31,870 nucleotides of DNA from Propionibacterium sp. (GTDB lineage: Bacteria > Actinomycetota > Actinomycetes > Propionibacteriales > Propionibacteriaceae). How positions within the stretch are numbered: position 1 is the stretch's first letter; each line of letters starts with the position of its first letter. The DNA lies in contig JAAYAO010000459.1 of the NCBI GenBank assembly GCA_012719335.1, forward strand, positions 1-31,870, read 5' to 3'. Below, piece after piece: positions 1-8,079 of the stretch. The notes beneath the pieces were generated by a model. It ran no database searches, was not told the DNA's origin, and saw only the letters and a list, made by a program, of their open reading frames with translations. Made by a program: the position numbers and the translations under genes.

Positions 1-1014
1 CGGCCCGACTCCCAGTTCGGTTTCGCGCTCGCCACACCCGGGGCCGCGATCGTGCCCGAAGCGGTCTACCCGGCCGAGGAGCTGGTGACCGACCCGGCCG
101 AAGCGGTCGGCTCCGGCCCCTACCGGGTGGTCTCTTTCGGCGCCGACCGGGTGGTGTACGAGGCGAACGAGCACTACACCGGGGACACCCCGGCCCGGGT
201 GCCGCGGGTGGAGGTCGTGGTGTACCCCGACTCGGCCTCGGTCGAGGAAGCGATGCAGGCCGGTGAGGTGGACGCGGTGTGGCGGGCGCTGAACAGCCAG
301 GCCCACACCCGGATGGACCGCCAACTGGAGACCAACGGGGAACTCACCGACAGCGGTTTCGCCCGGCTCACGATCACCGGCGGGCGGGTGCACCGGCTGT
401 TGTGGCAGGAGTCCTCCGAACCGGGCGGGGACCCGGTGGCGCGCCGGCTGGTGCGCGATGCCCTGCAGGATCAGCGCACCCTCGATTCGATCGTGCCCCC
501 ACCGGTGCCCGGCCATCACAGCAGCTTCGCCCAGGGGGGCCAACCCGAGTTGGTCGTCCCCCCGGGCAGCCCGCGCCGGCTTCGGCTGGCGGTGGAACCG
601 ACCGCACCCGATGCCACCGACAACGCCTCGACGGTGCGCTCGCGGTTGGAGGAGAGCGGCGCCTTCCGGGTGAGTGTGGTGGACGCGGGTGAGGCCGCCG
701 ACCTGGTACTGACCGACGACACCGCGCCCAACTCGACCGCGATCGCGTGGGTGCGGCCGTACCTGGACCGGCCGACACACACCTCGGTGTTGCCGCTGAT
801 GCTGCTGCGCAGCGCCTACGGGGAAGCCACCGACGAGGAGACCCGCAACGACCTGATGGGTCGGATCCAGGAGTTCGCGGTGTCGGATGCGACGGTCGTG
901 CCGGTGTGGCAGAGCGACGAGCACCTGTACGTTCGGCAGGGTTATGTCTACGACACCGGGGAGATCCAGCCCGGGTGGCAACTCGGATTGTGGGGGTTCC
1001 GGAACGTTGGCTGA
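1..1014 (+). CDS. ABC transporter substrate-binding protein, family 5 (oligopeptide type), 5' truncated
   Basis: Open from the first base of the window in frame 1, so the N-terminus and signal peptide lie upstream; about 337 codons are visible. The visible part has the family-5 (SBP_bac_5/OppA-like) pattern: a GSGPYRVV segment, a YEANEHYTGD segment, then an EAMQAGEVDAVW stretch typical of the ligand-binding lobes. The C-terminal part (VPVWQSDEHLYVRQGY, then a tryptophan-rich end) matches the usual end of these lipoproteins. Known family role: extracytoplasmic capture of peptides or other solutes for an ABC importer; no permease or ATPase gene is in the window. Its stop codon lies inside the start region of trmI, so the two are probably co-transcribed. 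Ligand unknown. Confidence 0.8.
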   Translation, partial: RPDSQFGFALATPGAAIVPEAVYPAEELVTDPAEAVGSGPYRVVSFGADRVVYEANEHYTGDTPARVPRVEVVVYPDSASVEEAMQAGEVDAVWRALNSQAHTRMDRQLETNGELTDSGFARLTITGGRVHRLLWQESSEPGGDPVARRLVRDALQDQRTLDSIVPPPVPGHHSSFAQGGQPELVVPPGSPRRLRLAVEPTAPDATDNASTVRSRLEESGAFRVSVVDAGEAADLVLTDDTAPNSTAIAWVRPYLDRPTHTSVLPLMLLRSAYGEATDEETRNDLMGRIQEFAVSDATVVPVWQSDEHLYVRQGYVYDTGEIQPGWQLGLWGFRNVG

Positions 1015-1933
1015 GCAGGACTGGACGGGGGTGCACACCGGTGACCTGGTGGCCGGTGAGCGCGTCACCCTCTCGGACAACAAGGGTCGCAACCACTCGG
1101 TGGTGCTCGAACCCGGCGGTGTCTTCCACACCGCCAAGGGTGCGATCAGCCACGACGACCTGATCGGTGGCCCCGAAGGGGTGGTGGTCACCTCCAGTGG
1201 TGGCTCCTGGTACCTGGTGATGCGGCCCCTGCTGGAGGAGTTCACCGTCACCATGAAGCGCGGCGCGGCGGTGATCTACCCCAAGGACGCCATGCACATC
1301 CTGATGCAGGCCGACATCTTTCCCGGGGCCCGGGTGTTGGAGGCCGGGGTCGGGTCCGGTGCCCTGACGATCAGCCTGCTGCGGGCCATCGGTGAACACG
1401 GCACCCTGTACTCCTACGAACGCCGCGACGACTTCGCCGCGATCGCCGCCCGCAACGTCGACGGGTTCTACGGCGGCCGGCACCCGGCCTGGCAACTGCG
1501 GGTCGGGGATCTGGTCGACACGATCGGGCCGGAACCGGTCGACCGGGCGATTCTGGACATGCTGGCCCCCTGGGAGTGCATCGACGTGGTCGCCGACCGG
1601 CTGATCGCCGGGGGAGTGCTGTGCTGCTATGTGGCCACCACCACCCAACTCGGCCTGGTGATGGACACCCTGCGCGCCCACCGCGGCTTCACCGAACCCC
1701 AGGCCACCGAAACCACCATCCGCCGCTGGCATGCCGAAGGGCTGGCGATCCGCCCCGCCCACACCACCTCCGGGCACACCGGATTCCTGATCTTCGCCCG
1801 CCGGATGGCGCCGGGGGTCAACGCCCCGGTTCGTCGGCGCCGACCGGCACCGGGCGCCTACGGGCCCGACTACACCGGCCCCCGCCCGCCCGGGGTGGAC
1901 GCCGGCGGCACCGAGGAGGAGGAATCGGCATGA
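1007..1933 (+). CDS. trmI: tRNA (adenine(58)-N1)-methyltransferase TrmI
   Basis: 308 aa from the TTG at 1007, which overlaps the previous stop; a GTG at 1031 (300 aa) is an equally reasonable start. Both have weak purine-rich upstream stretches, so the start is undecided. Features match actinobacterial TrmI: an N-terminal small beta domain ([21 protein letters not shown]), the RPLLEEF and VIYPKDA segments, the SAM-binding motif [12 protein letters not shown], and the substrate-site motif [12 protein letters not shown]. Known role: SAM-dependent m1A58 methylation of the tRNA T-loop by a homotetramer in the cytosol. The C-terminal 40 residues are a Pro/Arg-rich, then acidic tail of low complexity. 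The stop overlaps the arc ATG (ATGA), the usual trmI-arc linkage of proteasome-bearing actinobacteria. Confidence 0.92.
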   Translation: MAEQDWTGVHTGDLVAGERVTLSDNKGRNHSVVLEPGGVFHTAKGAISHDDLIGGPEGVVVTSSGGSWYLVMRPLLEEFTVTMKRGAAVIYPKDAMHILMQADIFPGARVLEAGVGSGALTISLLRAIGEHGTLYSYERRDDFAAIAARNVDGFYGGRHPAWQLRVGDLVDTIGPEPVDRAILDMLAPWECIDVVADRLIAGGVLCCYVATTTQLGLVMDTLRAHRGFTEPQATETTIRRWHAEGLAIRPAHTTSGHTGFLIFARRMAPGVNAPVRRRRPAPGAYGPDYTGPRPPGVDAGGTEEEESA

Positions 1934-3612
1934 GCCGGGAGAGCGAACTGTCCGCGCAGGTCTACCGGCTGGCCGAGGAGGTCGACCAGTTGCGGCTGCG
2001 CGACGAACGGCAACGCGGTGAGATCGACCGGCTGGAACGCCGCCTGGCCGAAGCCCGGGAGAAGGCGCGAGCCACCGCGAACCGCGGCGACCGGCTGCAG
2101 GAACTGCTCGCCGAGGCCCGGGAACGGCTGGTGAAGCTGCGCGAGGAGGTCGAATCCCTCGGGCTGCCGCCGAACACCTTCGGCACCTTCCTGGCCCTGG
2201 TCTCGGACCGGGTCGCCGATGTGTGGTCGCAGAGCCGCAAACTGCGGGTGCAGATCGCCCCCGACCTGGACACCGACCGGTTGGAACCGGGCCGGGAGGT
2301 GCTGCTCAACGACACGATGCTGTTGGTGGGGGTACTGCCGGCCACCGAGGTCGGTGAGGTGCTGACCCTGAAGGACACCCTGCCGGACGGGAAGCGGGCC
2401 GTGGTGGTCGCCCCGGGCGACGACGAAACCGTGGTGCGGTTGTCGGACGCGGTGCTGGCCGGGCCGCTGCGTCCCGGCGATTCGCTGCTGGTCGACCGCA
2501 AGGTGCAGATGGCCTACGAGCGGGTACCGAAGATCGACGTGGAGGATCTGGTGCTCGAGGAGGTGCCCGACATCGGGTACGGCGACATCGGGGGGCTGGG
2601 CCCGCAGATCGAGATGATCCGCGACGCGGTCGAACTGCCCTTCCTGCACCGGGAGCTGTTCGCCGACTACGACCTGGAACCCCCCAAGGGCATCCTGCTG
2701 TACGGCCCGCCGGGCTGCGGCAAGACGATGATCGCGAAAGCGGTCGCCAACTCCCTGGCCCGGTCGGTGCGGGAACAGGGCCCCGCCAACGGCCGCTCCT
2801 TCTTCTTCAACATCAAGGGCCCCGAACTGCTGAACAAGTACGTGGGCGAGACCGAACGCCAGATCCGGCTGATCTTCCAACGGGCCCGGGAACGCGCCGC
2901 GGACGGGATGCCGGTGATCGTGTTCTTCGACGAGATGGACTCGCTGTTCCGCACCCGCGGCACCGGGGTGTCCTCGGATGTGGAGAACACCATCGTGCCC
3001 CAGTTGTTGAGCGAGATCGACGGGGTCGAGCGGCTGGCGAACGTGATCATCATCGGCGCCTCGAACCGGGAGGACATGATCGACCCCGCGATCCTGCGTC
3101 CGGGCCGGTTGGACGTGAAGATCAAGATCGAACGACCCCGGGAACCCTCGGCCCGCGACATCATCGGCAAATACCTCACCGAACGGCTGCCGATCGCCCC
3201 GGGACACACCCGGGAGGAGCTGATCGAGTCGGTGGTGCGCGACATCTACGCCGAATCGGACGAGAACCGCTTCCTGGAGGTCACCTACGCCGGTGGCGAC
3301 AAGGAGGTGCTGTTCTTCCGGGACTTCGCCTCCGGCGCGATGCTGCAGAACATCATCAGCCGGGCCAAGAAGATGGCGATCAAGGCCCGCCTGGACACCG
3401 GGCAGGGCGGCATCTCACCGGAGCATCTGCGCCAGGCCTGCCGCGACGAGTTCAGCGAGAACGAAGACCTGCCGAACACCACCAACCCCGACGACTGGGC
3501 CCGGATCTCGGGCAAGAAGGGCGAACGGATCGTCTACGTGCGCACCCTGGTGTCCAGCGGGGGGCCGGGCCGCACGATCGAAACCGTCGGCAACACCGGC
3601 CAGTACCTCTAG
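1930..3612 (+). CDS. arc: proteasomal AAA+ ATPase ARC/Mpa
   Basis: 560 aa from the ATG at 1930, preceded by a strong GAGGAGGAGG ribosome site and overlapping the trmI stop by 4 nt. Order of parts: N-terminal coiled coil (about residues 5-77, the known Pup-binding region), OB-fold region (about 80-220), then one AAA+ module with Walker A GPPGCGKT (259-266), Walker [10 protein letters not shown] (329-337) and an RPGR arginine-finger region (390-393). The C-terminus is GQYL, the motif by which Mpa docks on the 20S alpha ring. Family role: a hexameric unfoldase that recruits pupylated substrates and threads them into PrcBA. In most actinobacteria dop follows almost directly; here about 18 kb separate the two. 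The stop overlaps the stop of the convergent gene at 3609. Confidence 0.96.
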   Translation: MSRESELSAQVYRLAEEVDQLRLRDERQRGEIDRLERRLAEAREKARATANRGDRLQELLAEARERLVKLREEVESLGLPPNTFGTFLALVSDRVADVWSQSRKLRVQIAPDLDTDRLEPGREVLLNDTMLLVGVLPATEVGEVLTLKDTLPDGKRAVVVAPGDDETVVRLSDAVLAGPLRPGDSLLVDRKVQMAYERVPKIDVEDLVLEEVPDIGYGDIGGLGPQIEMIRDAVELPFLHRELFADYDLEPPKGILLYGPPGCGKTMIAKAVANSLARSVREQGPANGRSFFFNIKGPELLNKYVGETERQIRLIFQRARERAADGMPVIVFFDEMDSLFRTRGTGVSSDVENTIVPQLLSEIDGVERLANVIIIGASNREDMIDPAILRPGRLDVKIKIERPREPSARDIIGKYLTERLPIAPGHTREELIESVVRDIYAESDENRFLEVTYAGGDKEVLFFRDFASGAMLQNIISRAKKMAIKARLDTGQGGISPEHLRQACRDEFSENEDLPNTTNPDDWARISGKKGERIVYVRTLVSSGGPGRTIETVGNTGQYL

Positions 3613-3992
3613 GCCGAGGCCGGACGCCGTCCGCGCAGCAGCAACAGGGCCAGCAACCGCCACCCGGCCAACAGCGCGGCCAACACCAATACGGTCACGG
3701 TGATGAAGGTCCAGTGGGTGGAGTCCTGGGCGACGAACACCCGCAGCAGGTTGCCGAGCACGACCGTCACCACCAACAGCACCAGGGCCCGGCCGACCCG
3801 TAACGGCTCCTTCCAGAGCCGTACCACCAGCCAGCCGATCAGCAGCCCGGCCAGGAAGGGCCAGGCGGTCTGCGCGATACCGCCGGGGGTGAGGGCCTCA
3901 TTGTGGGCGGCCCGGCCCAGAACGGCGAAGACAACGACGGCGACCAGGTCGATGCCCAGGGCGACCGGCCAACTCGGAACAGAGGTGCGCAT
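3609..3992 (-). CDS. DUF3054-like four-helix membrane protein
   Basis: 127 aa, ATG start at 3992. Four hydrophobic segments are evident: near residues 8-28, a [16 protein letters not shown] segment, a [18 protein letters not shown] segment and a final [24 protein letters not shown] segment, ending in a basic tail. The [21 protein letters not shown] stretch between the first two helices resembles the conserved signature of the DUF3054 family, an uncharacterised actinobacterial inner-membrane family. No catalytic motif is visible. It is the last gene of a three-gene minus-strand group and converges on arc, the two stop codons overlapping at 3609-3612. Confidence 0.75.
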   Translation of the reverse strand: MRTSVPSWPVALGIDLVAVVVFAVLGRAAHNEALTPGGIAQTAWPFLAGLLIGWLVVRLWKEPLRVGRALVLLVVTVVLGNLLRVFVAQDSTHWTFITVTVLVLAALLAGWRLLALLLLRGRRPASA

Positions 3993-4027
3993 ACCCCGAC
4001 CCTACCGCCGCGGCGCGGTGCGGTCGT

Positions 4028-4432
4028 TCAGGCGAACACCGCCAGCAACACCAGGGCCAGAATGACCACCACCAGCACGACCAGCGTGACCACCAGGCAG
4101 CCGACACCCTTGATCTTCTGTTTCTCGGTACCCAGTGAGCCGGTGGTGAACTGATGCAGCGGTGGGGCGTAGTAGACCTTCACCAACTCGCCGGGACGCA
4201 CGTCGACGTCCAGGGACGCCTGACCGTAACGGCGCAGCCACTGGCTGTGCGCCTCGATGTGGCGCCGTCCGGGTGGCACATTCACCGCCACCGGGGCGGT
4301 GACGTGCACGCCCTGAATCTTGTGGCCGTCGATGGTGACGGTGGGCGGCACCAGGTTGGAAACCAACGCATTGCCCTGCACGGTGATCTCGATGGTGCCG
4401 GGGGCCCCCGGCCCGGTCGGTGGCTGAATCAT
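4028..4432 (-). CDS. small tail-anchored beta-domain protein
   Basis: 134 aa, ATG at 4432. About 95 N-terminal residues look like a compact beta domain: alternating beta stretches such as IEITVQGNALVSN, VTIDGHKI, VAVNVPPGRRHIEAHS and a PGELVKVYYAPP turn. This is reminiscent of PEGA-like domains, but I cannot assign a family. It is followed by a strongly hydrophobic C-terminal helix (GVGCLVVTLVVLVVVILALVLLAVF) with almost nothing after it, so the protein is probably tail-anchored with the beta domain in the cytosol. It sits 35 nt upstream of the DUF3054-like gene and 34 nt downstream of the 72-aa gene, implying one transcript. Function unknown. Confidence 0.65.
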   Translation of the reverse strand: MIQPPTGPGAPGTIEITVQGNALVSNLVPPTVTIDGHKIQGVHVTAPVAVNVPPGRRHIEAHSQWLRRYGQASLDVDVRPGELVKVYYAPPLHQFTTGSLGTEKQKIKGVGCLVVTLVVLVVVILALVLLAVFA

Positions 4433-4466
4433 GGCGTGGATCGTAACGGGGGCGGGGGTCGGGCGA

Positions 4467-4685
4467 TCAGACGTTCAGGTAGTTCAGGTACACCACGAAC
4501 ACCGTGGTGACCATCGCGAGGATGCCGATCAGACCCACGATGATCGGCGTGGCGTCGCCGGAGCGGGCCGCGGGCGGTTGGCCCGGGGACGGGGTCGCGC
4601 CGGGCCAGGCGGGGCCGGCCGGTGGTTGGCTCGGCTGACCACCCCAGGCGCCCGAGGACGGCCACTGCGGTGCGGGTTGGGACAC
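4467..4685 (-). CDS. small Pro-rich single-TM protein
   Basis: 72 aa, GTG at 4685 with a GGAGGCGAA ribosome site just upstream on the minus strand. The first 43 residues are rich in Pro, Gly, Gln and Ala with several Trp (QPAPQWPSSGAW); the rest is one transmembrane helix (IIVGLIGILAMVTTVFVVYL) with a very short end, so it is tail-anchored or a one-pass membrane protein. No domain is recognised. It is the first gene of the minus-strand trio and is divergent from the large GTPase/tubulin-like operon, sharing an 89-nt promoter region with it. This raises the possibility of joint regulation. Confidence 0.6.
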   Translation of the reverse strand: MSQPAPQWPSSGAWGGQPSQPPAGPAWPGATPSPGQPPAARSGDATPIIVGLIGILAMVTTVFVVYLNYLNV

Positions 4686-4774
4686 TTCGCCTCCGTCGGT
4701 CGCGTCTTTGCCCGATGGTAGACCGGGCCCGGGGCTACAGTATCCGGCAGTAGTCCCGATGATCCGAGGTTCGT
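4686..4774. promoter_or_regulatory. divergent promoter region for the minus-strand trio and the plus-strand GTPase/tubulin-like operon
   Basis: 89 nt between two divergent starts (GTG at 4685 minus, GTG at 4775 plus). A TACAGT hexamer at 4736-4741 fits an actinobacterial -10 box for the plus strand; a TACCAT on the minus strand (4720-4715) fits a -10 for the trio. No clear -35 boxes are seen at the expected spacing. This is the only evident promoter region for the eight-gene plus-strand operon. Confidence 0.45.
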
Positions 4775-5317
4775 GTGTCCGGTTCGAATCCTTTCGACTT
4801 CAGCGAGTACGGGATGGGGTCGCAGCCCGGGGGAGGCGCCCCCGGTGCCAACGACCCCTTCGCCCGTCCCGCGGCGCCGCCACCCACCGCGCCCGCACCG
4901 AACCCGCCGGCCGGTGGCGCCGACCCCTTCGCCACCGCCCCGTCCGGCAATGACCCCTTCGCCCGCACCGATGCCCGGGCCCTGCACCCGGGCGGTGCCG
5001 CCGGCTCACCGTCCCTGGTGGCCGCGTCCCCACCGGTGCTGCTGCTGGTGCTCGCCCTGGTGGCGGCGCTCGCGGCCGGGGTGGTCGCGCTGCTGGTGAA
5101 CCAACCGGTCGTGGCCATCATCTGCTGGGTGATCGCCGGCCCGATCGGTATCGGCCTGGTGGCGCTGTACGTCCGCAAGGACACCTACGCCCGGTCGGCC
5201 GGTCTCTACGCCGCCCCGGGTTTCGTCCGTCCGCTGTACTGGTTGACCGTGGTGGGATGTCTGGTGGCCATCTGGGCGCCGGCCTGGCGCATCGCCGATT
5301 GGGTGGGACACCTGTGA
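4775..5317 (+). CDS. NPF/DPF-motif protein with three C-terminal TM helices
   Basis: 180 aa, GTG at 4775 with a CGAGG ribosome site. The first ~85 residues are disordered, Pro/Gly/Ala-rich and carry four regularly spaced Asx-Pro-Phe motifs: NPF at 5-7 and DPF at 27-29, 50-52 and 60-62. The rest forms three hydrophobic helices (about 87-109, 111-132, 154-171). No known family is recognised. Asx-Pro-Phe motifs also end the neighbouring vWA protein, so both may be held by one shared partner (inference). The stop overlaps the next start by 4 nt (GTGA), so the two are translationally coupled. First gene of the large operon. Confidence 0.7.
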   Translation: MSGSNPFDFSEYGMGSQPGGGAPGANDPFARPAAPPPTAPAPNPPAGGADPFATAPSGNDPFARTDARALHPGGAAGSPSLVAASPPVLLLVLALVAALAAGVVALLVNQPVVAIICWVIAGPIGIGLVALYVRKDTYARSAGLYAAPGFVRPLYWLTVVGCLVAIWAPAWRIADWVGHL

Positions 5318-8034
5318 ACCGGATGCGATTGCGCCCGGGCGCGGCCGCGGCGGTGCTGCTCGCGGTGTTGTTGGTCGGCCAGGTACTGGCCGGGGTGTTC
5401 CTGCCCCGACCCGCGCAGGCGGCCGAGGAGTCCGCGGTCGACAATTACGGCGCCTGCCTGGCGAGTGAGAAGAAGGGCGACCTGCTGGTGTTGGTCGACA
5501 CCTCGGCCAGCCTGCAAACCACCGATGCCGCCGGGGCGCGGGTGGATGCCGGCAAATACCTGCTGACCCAGTTGGCCGAGTTCGCCGAACAGGCCGAGGT
5601 CGAGTTGAGCGTCACCGTCAGCGGCTTCGCCAACCGGTACGAACCCGGATCGGGACGGTGGGACGCACTGAACCCGTCCAGCGTCGACAAGGTGCTCGCC
5701 GAGGTGGACGACTTCCGGCAACGCAACACCGGGCAGGGCACCGACTACTGGCTGGGCCTGGACGGGTCCCGCCGCGATCTGGCGAACCGGGCCGAACAGC
5801 GACCCACCAAATGTCAGGCGATCATCTTCTTCTCCGACGGCACCCTCGACATCGACCGGGCCCCCGATGAGGCGGACAACCCGATCGACCGGCCCTACGA
5901 CCCCGACAACCCGCTGGGCAACGACGCCGACCGCAACCGGGCCCGGGAGAAAGCCGCCGCCGACATGTGTCGCGACGGGGGACTGGCCGACCAGGTGCGC
6001 GCGAGCAACATCGTCATTCTGGCCGTCGGCCTGACCCCGGACGAGGCCGGCGCCCGGGACTTCGACCTGATGAAACGGGTCGCCACCGGGCAGGGCGACG
6101 CCGGGCCGTGCGGCTCGATCCAGGAACCGCCACCGGGCAAGTTCACCCTGGTCAGCGACATCGACGATCTGCTCTTCGAGTTCGACAAGTACACCAACCC
6201 CGGCCAGGAACCCACCGTCACCGAACGCAAGGTCTGCCAGGGCGGGGTCTGCCCCGACGGGGCGCACGCCTTCGTGCTGGACAACTCGATCACCAAGATC
6301 CGGGTACTGGGGCAGGCCACCATCGACCGGGCGCAGGTCTTTCTGATCGCGCCCAACGGCCACGAGATCGAACTCGAACACAGCCCCACCCCGGTCGCCA
6401 CCGAGTTGGACGGGGTGGAGCTGAGCTACCAGTGGCCCTCGGAACGCAGCTTCGCGCTGACCGCCGACCACGCTGCGGCCACCACCTGGTCGGGGCAGTG
6501 GCAGGTGGTGTTCGTCGACCCGTCGGCCGAATCACCCACCGGCGTGTCCCGCACCAGCCTGCACCTCTTCGGCGACCTCTTCCCGGCCTGGCCCGGCGCG
6601 GCCGACACCGAGATCCGGGCCGGTGAATCCGCCGAGATCACCCTCGGCCTGCAACGCAGCGACGGCACCGCGGTCGACCCCACCGGCCTGCTGGGTGAGG
6701 TGACCCTGGACGTGTCGCTGGTCACCGGCGGCCTGGCCAAGGAGCTGGCCACCGGCCTGACCAAGGACCAGATCGCCCAACCGCTGAACCTCGACGGCGA
6801 GAACCTCACCCCGGGCTCCTACAGCCTGCGGTTGCGGCTGAACGTGACCACGGCCGGCACCACCGACGACGAGGGCAACGACGTGCCCGGCACCCAACTC
6901 GCCCCCCAGGTGGTGGACGTACCGGTCGAGGTGCTCGCCCCCTACGGGTACCCGGGATTGGCCGAATCGGTGAACTTCGGCTCCGCCGACGGCGAGGTGA
7001 ACCTGACCGGCACGCTGGCGGTGACCGGGCCCGGATGTGTCTGGGTGACGAGCCAACAACCCGACATTCTGACCGGGCCCGAAGGCGTCACCGACGTCAC
7101 CATCGCCTCCGACCACGCCCAAGCCGAGAGCTGTCTGCGGGTCGAGGAGGGCGCCACCGCCGAACTGCCCGTCCGGCTCACCTCCACCCAGGTGGGCACC
7201 GGCGGTCTGTCGGGCACCTTCACCGCCCGGATCGCACCCCTGGATGCCCCGGATCAGGCCCAGGACGTCGAGGTCGACTACCGCGCCGACCTGACCCGTC
7301 CGCTGAACACCCGCAACTTCGTTCTCACCCTGATCCTGGCGCTGATCCTGGGCCCGGGGATCCCGTTGGCGCTGCTGTGGTTGACCAAACGTGCGAATGC
7401 GAAGATCCCGGACCGGCCACTGCTGTACCAGGAGATTCCGGTGCAGATCCAGCGCGACGTGCAACGCAACGGCGCCCCGTTGGCCTTCGTCGACGGTGAC
7501 CTGCGACAGATGGCGCAGATCCCCGCCGGTGGCACCCGACAGTTGACCCTGGGTGGGGTCGAACTGGCCGCGAAGACCGGCGCCTCACCCTTCGGGGAGG
7601 GCCGGGTCGAGGTGAACGGCACCCCGCGCTGGGTGGGAACCACCCGGGGCGCGGGCTCGTCGGCGTCCCTGCCGTTGGCGGTGCACAACAACTGGGTGCT
7701 GCTGCACGACCCGACCGGCCCGGCCGATCAGGCCGCGCTGCTGTTCCTGGTGGCGGGGGAGGCGACCCCGGCGCGTCGGGAGGAATTGCTGATCGACGCG
7801 AACCGGAAGGCGCCCGACCTGTTGACCCGGATCCGGGCTGCGGCGGCCGAAGCCGGCGTCACGGCACCACCCGGGCCACCGCAGGGTGGCGGAACCCCCT
7901 TCGGTACCGCCCCCGGGCCGGCCGGGCCGAACCCGTTCGGCGCACCCGGGCCGGTGAACCCCTTCGGGGGGCCACCACAGGCCGGCCCACCCACCGGCGG
8001 GCAACCGGGTGGGTCACCGTTCGGCGGAAGATGA
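5314..8034 (+). CDS. membrane-anchored vWA-domain protein, extracellular vWA, NPFG-repeat cytosolic tail
   Basis: 906 aa from the GTG at 5314, chosen because it overlaps the previous stop (GTGA) and yields a proper signal peptide (basic n-region, hydrophobic core, AQA cleavage near residue 36). A vWA domain follows, with a complete MIDAS: DTSAS at 62-66, Thr143 in GQGTDYW and Asp175 in FFSDGT, so it can bind a divalent metal. Residues about 290-660 look like several beta-sandwich domains. One TM helix (about 668-690) is followed by a basic stop-transfer (TKRANAK), a ~150-residue cytosolic domain and a Pro/Gly tail with TPF, NPF, NPF and SPF motifs (861-903). Predicted topology: vWA and beta domains outside, tail inside. 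A sensor or adhesin role is inferred; partner unknown. Confidence 0.88.
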   Translation: MNRMRLRPGAAAAVLLAVLLVGQVLAGVFLPRPAQAAEESAVDNYGACLASEKKGDLLVLVDTSASLQTTDAAGARVDAGKYLLTQLAEFAEQAEVELSVTVSGFANRYEPGSGRWDALNPSSVDKVLAEVDDFRQRNTGQGTDYWLGLDGSRRDLANRAEQRPTKCQAIIFFSDGTLDIDRAPDEADNPIDRPYDPDNPLGNDADRNRAREKAAADMCRDGGLADQVRASNIVILAVGLTPDEAGARDFDLMKRVATGQGDAGPCGSIQEPPPGKFTLVSDIDDLLFEFDKYTNPGQEPTVTERKVCQGGVCPDGAHAFVLDNSITKIRVLGQATIDRAQVFLIAPNGHEIELEHSPTPVATELDGVELSYQWPSERSFALTADHAAATTWSGQWQVVFVDPSAESPTGVSRTSLHLFGDLFPAWPGAADTEIRAGESAEITLGLQRSDGTAVDPTGLLGEVTLDVSLVTGGLAKELATGLTKDQIAQPLNLDGENLTPGSYSLRLRLNVTTAGTTDDEGNDVPGTQLAPQVVDVPVEVLAPYGYPGLAESVNFGSADGEVNLTGTLAVTGPGCVWVTSQQPDILTGPEGVTDVTIASDHAQAESCLRVEEGATAELPVRLTSTQVGTGGLSGTFTARIAPLDAPDQAQDVEVDYRADLTRPLNTRNFVLTLILALILGPGIPLALLWLTKRANAKIPDRPLLYQEIPVQIQRDVQRNGAPLAFVDGDLRQMAQIPAGGTRQLTLGGVELAAKTGASPFGEGRVEVNGTPRWVGTTRGAGSSASLPLAVHNNWVLLHDPTGPADQAALLFLVAGEATPARREELLIDANRKAPDLLTRIRAAAAEAGVTAPPGPPQGGGTPFGTAPGPAGPNPFGAPGPVNPFGGPPQAGPPTGGQPGGSPFGGR

Positions 8035-8079
8035 GACAGTGACACGACGGGAACACCCCGGAGACGAAGGAGAAGGTCG

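Noticed and set aside
1576..1929. N-terminal extension of ARC
   Set aside because: The open frame upstream of 1930 is an Arg/Pro-rich shadow of trmI; the ATG at 1930 has a strong ribosome site and gives the normal coiled-coil start.
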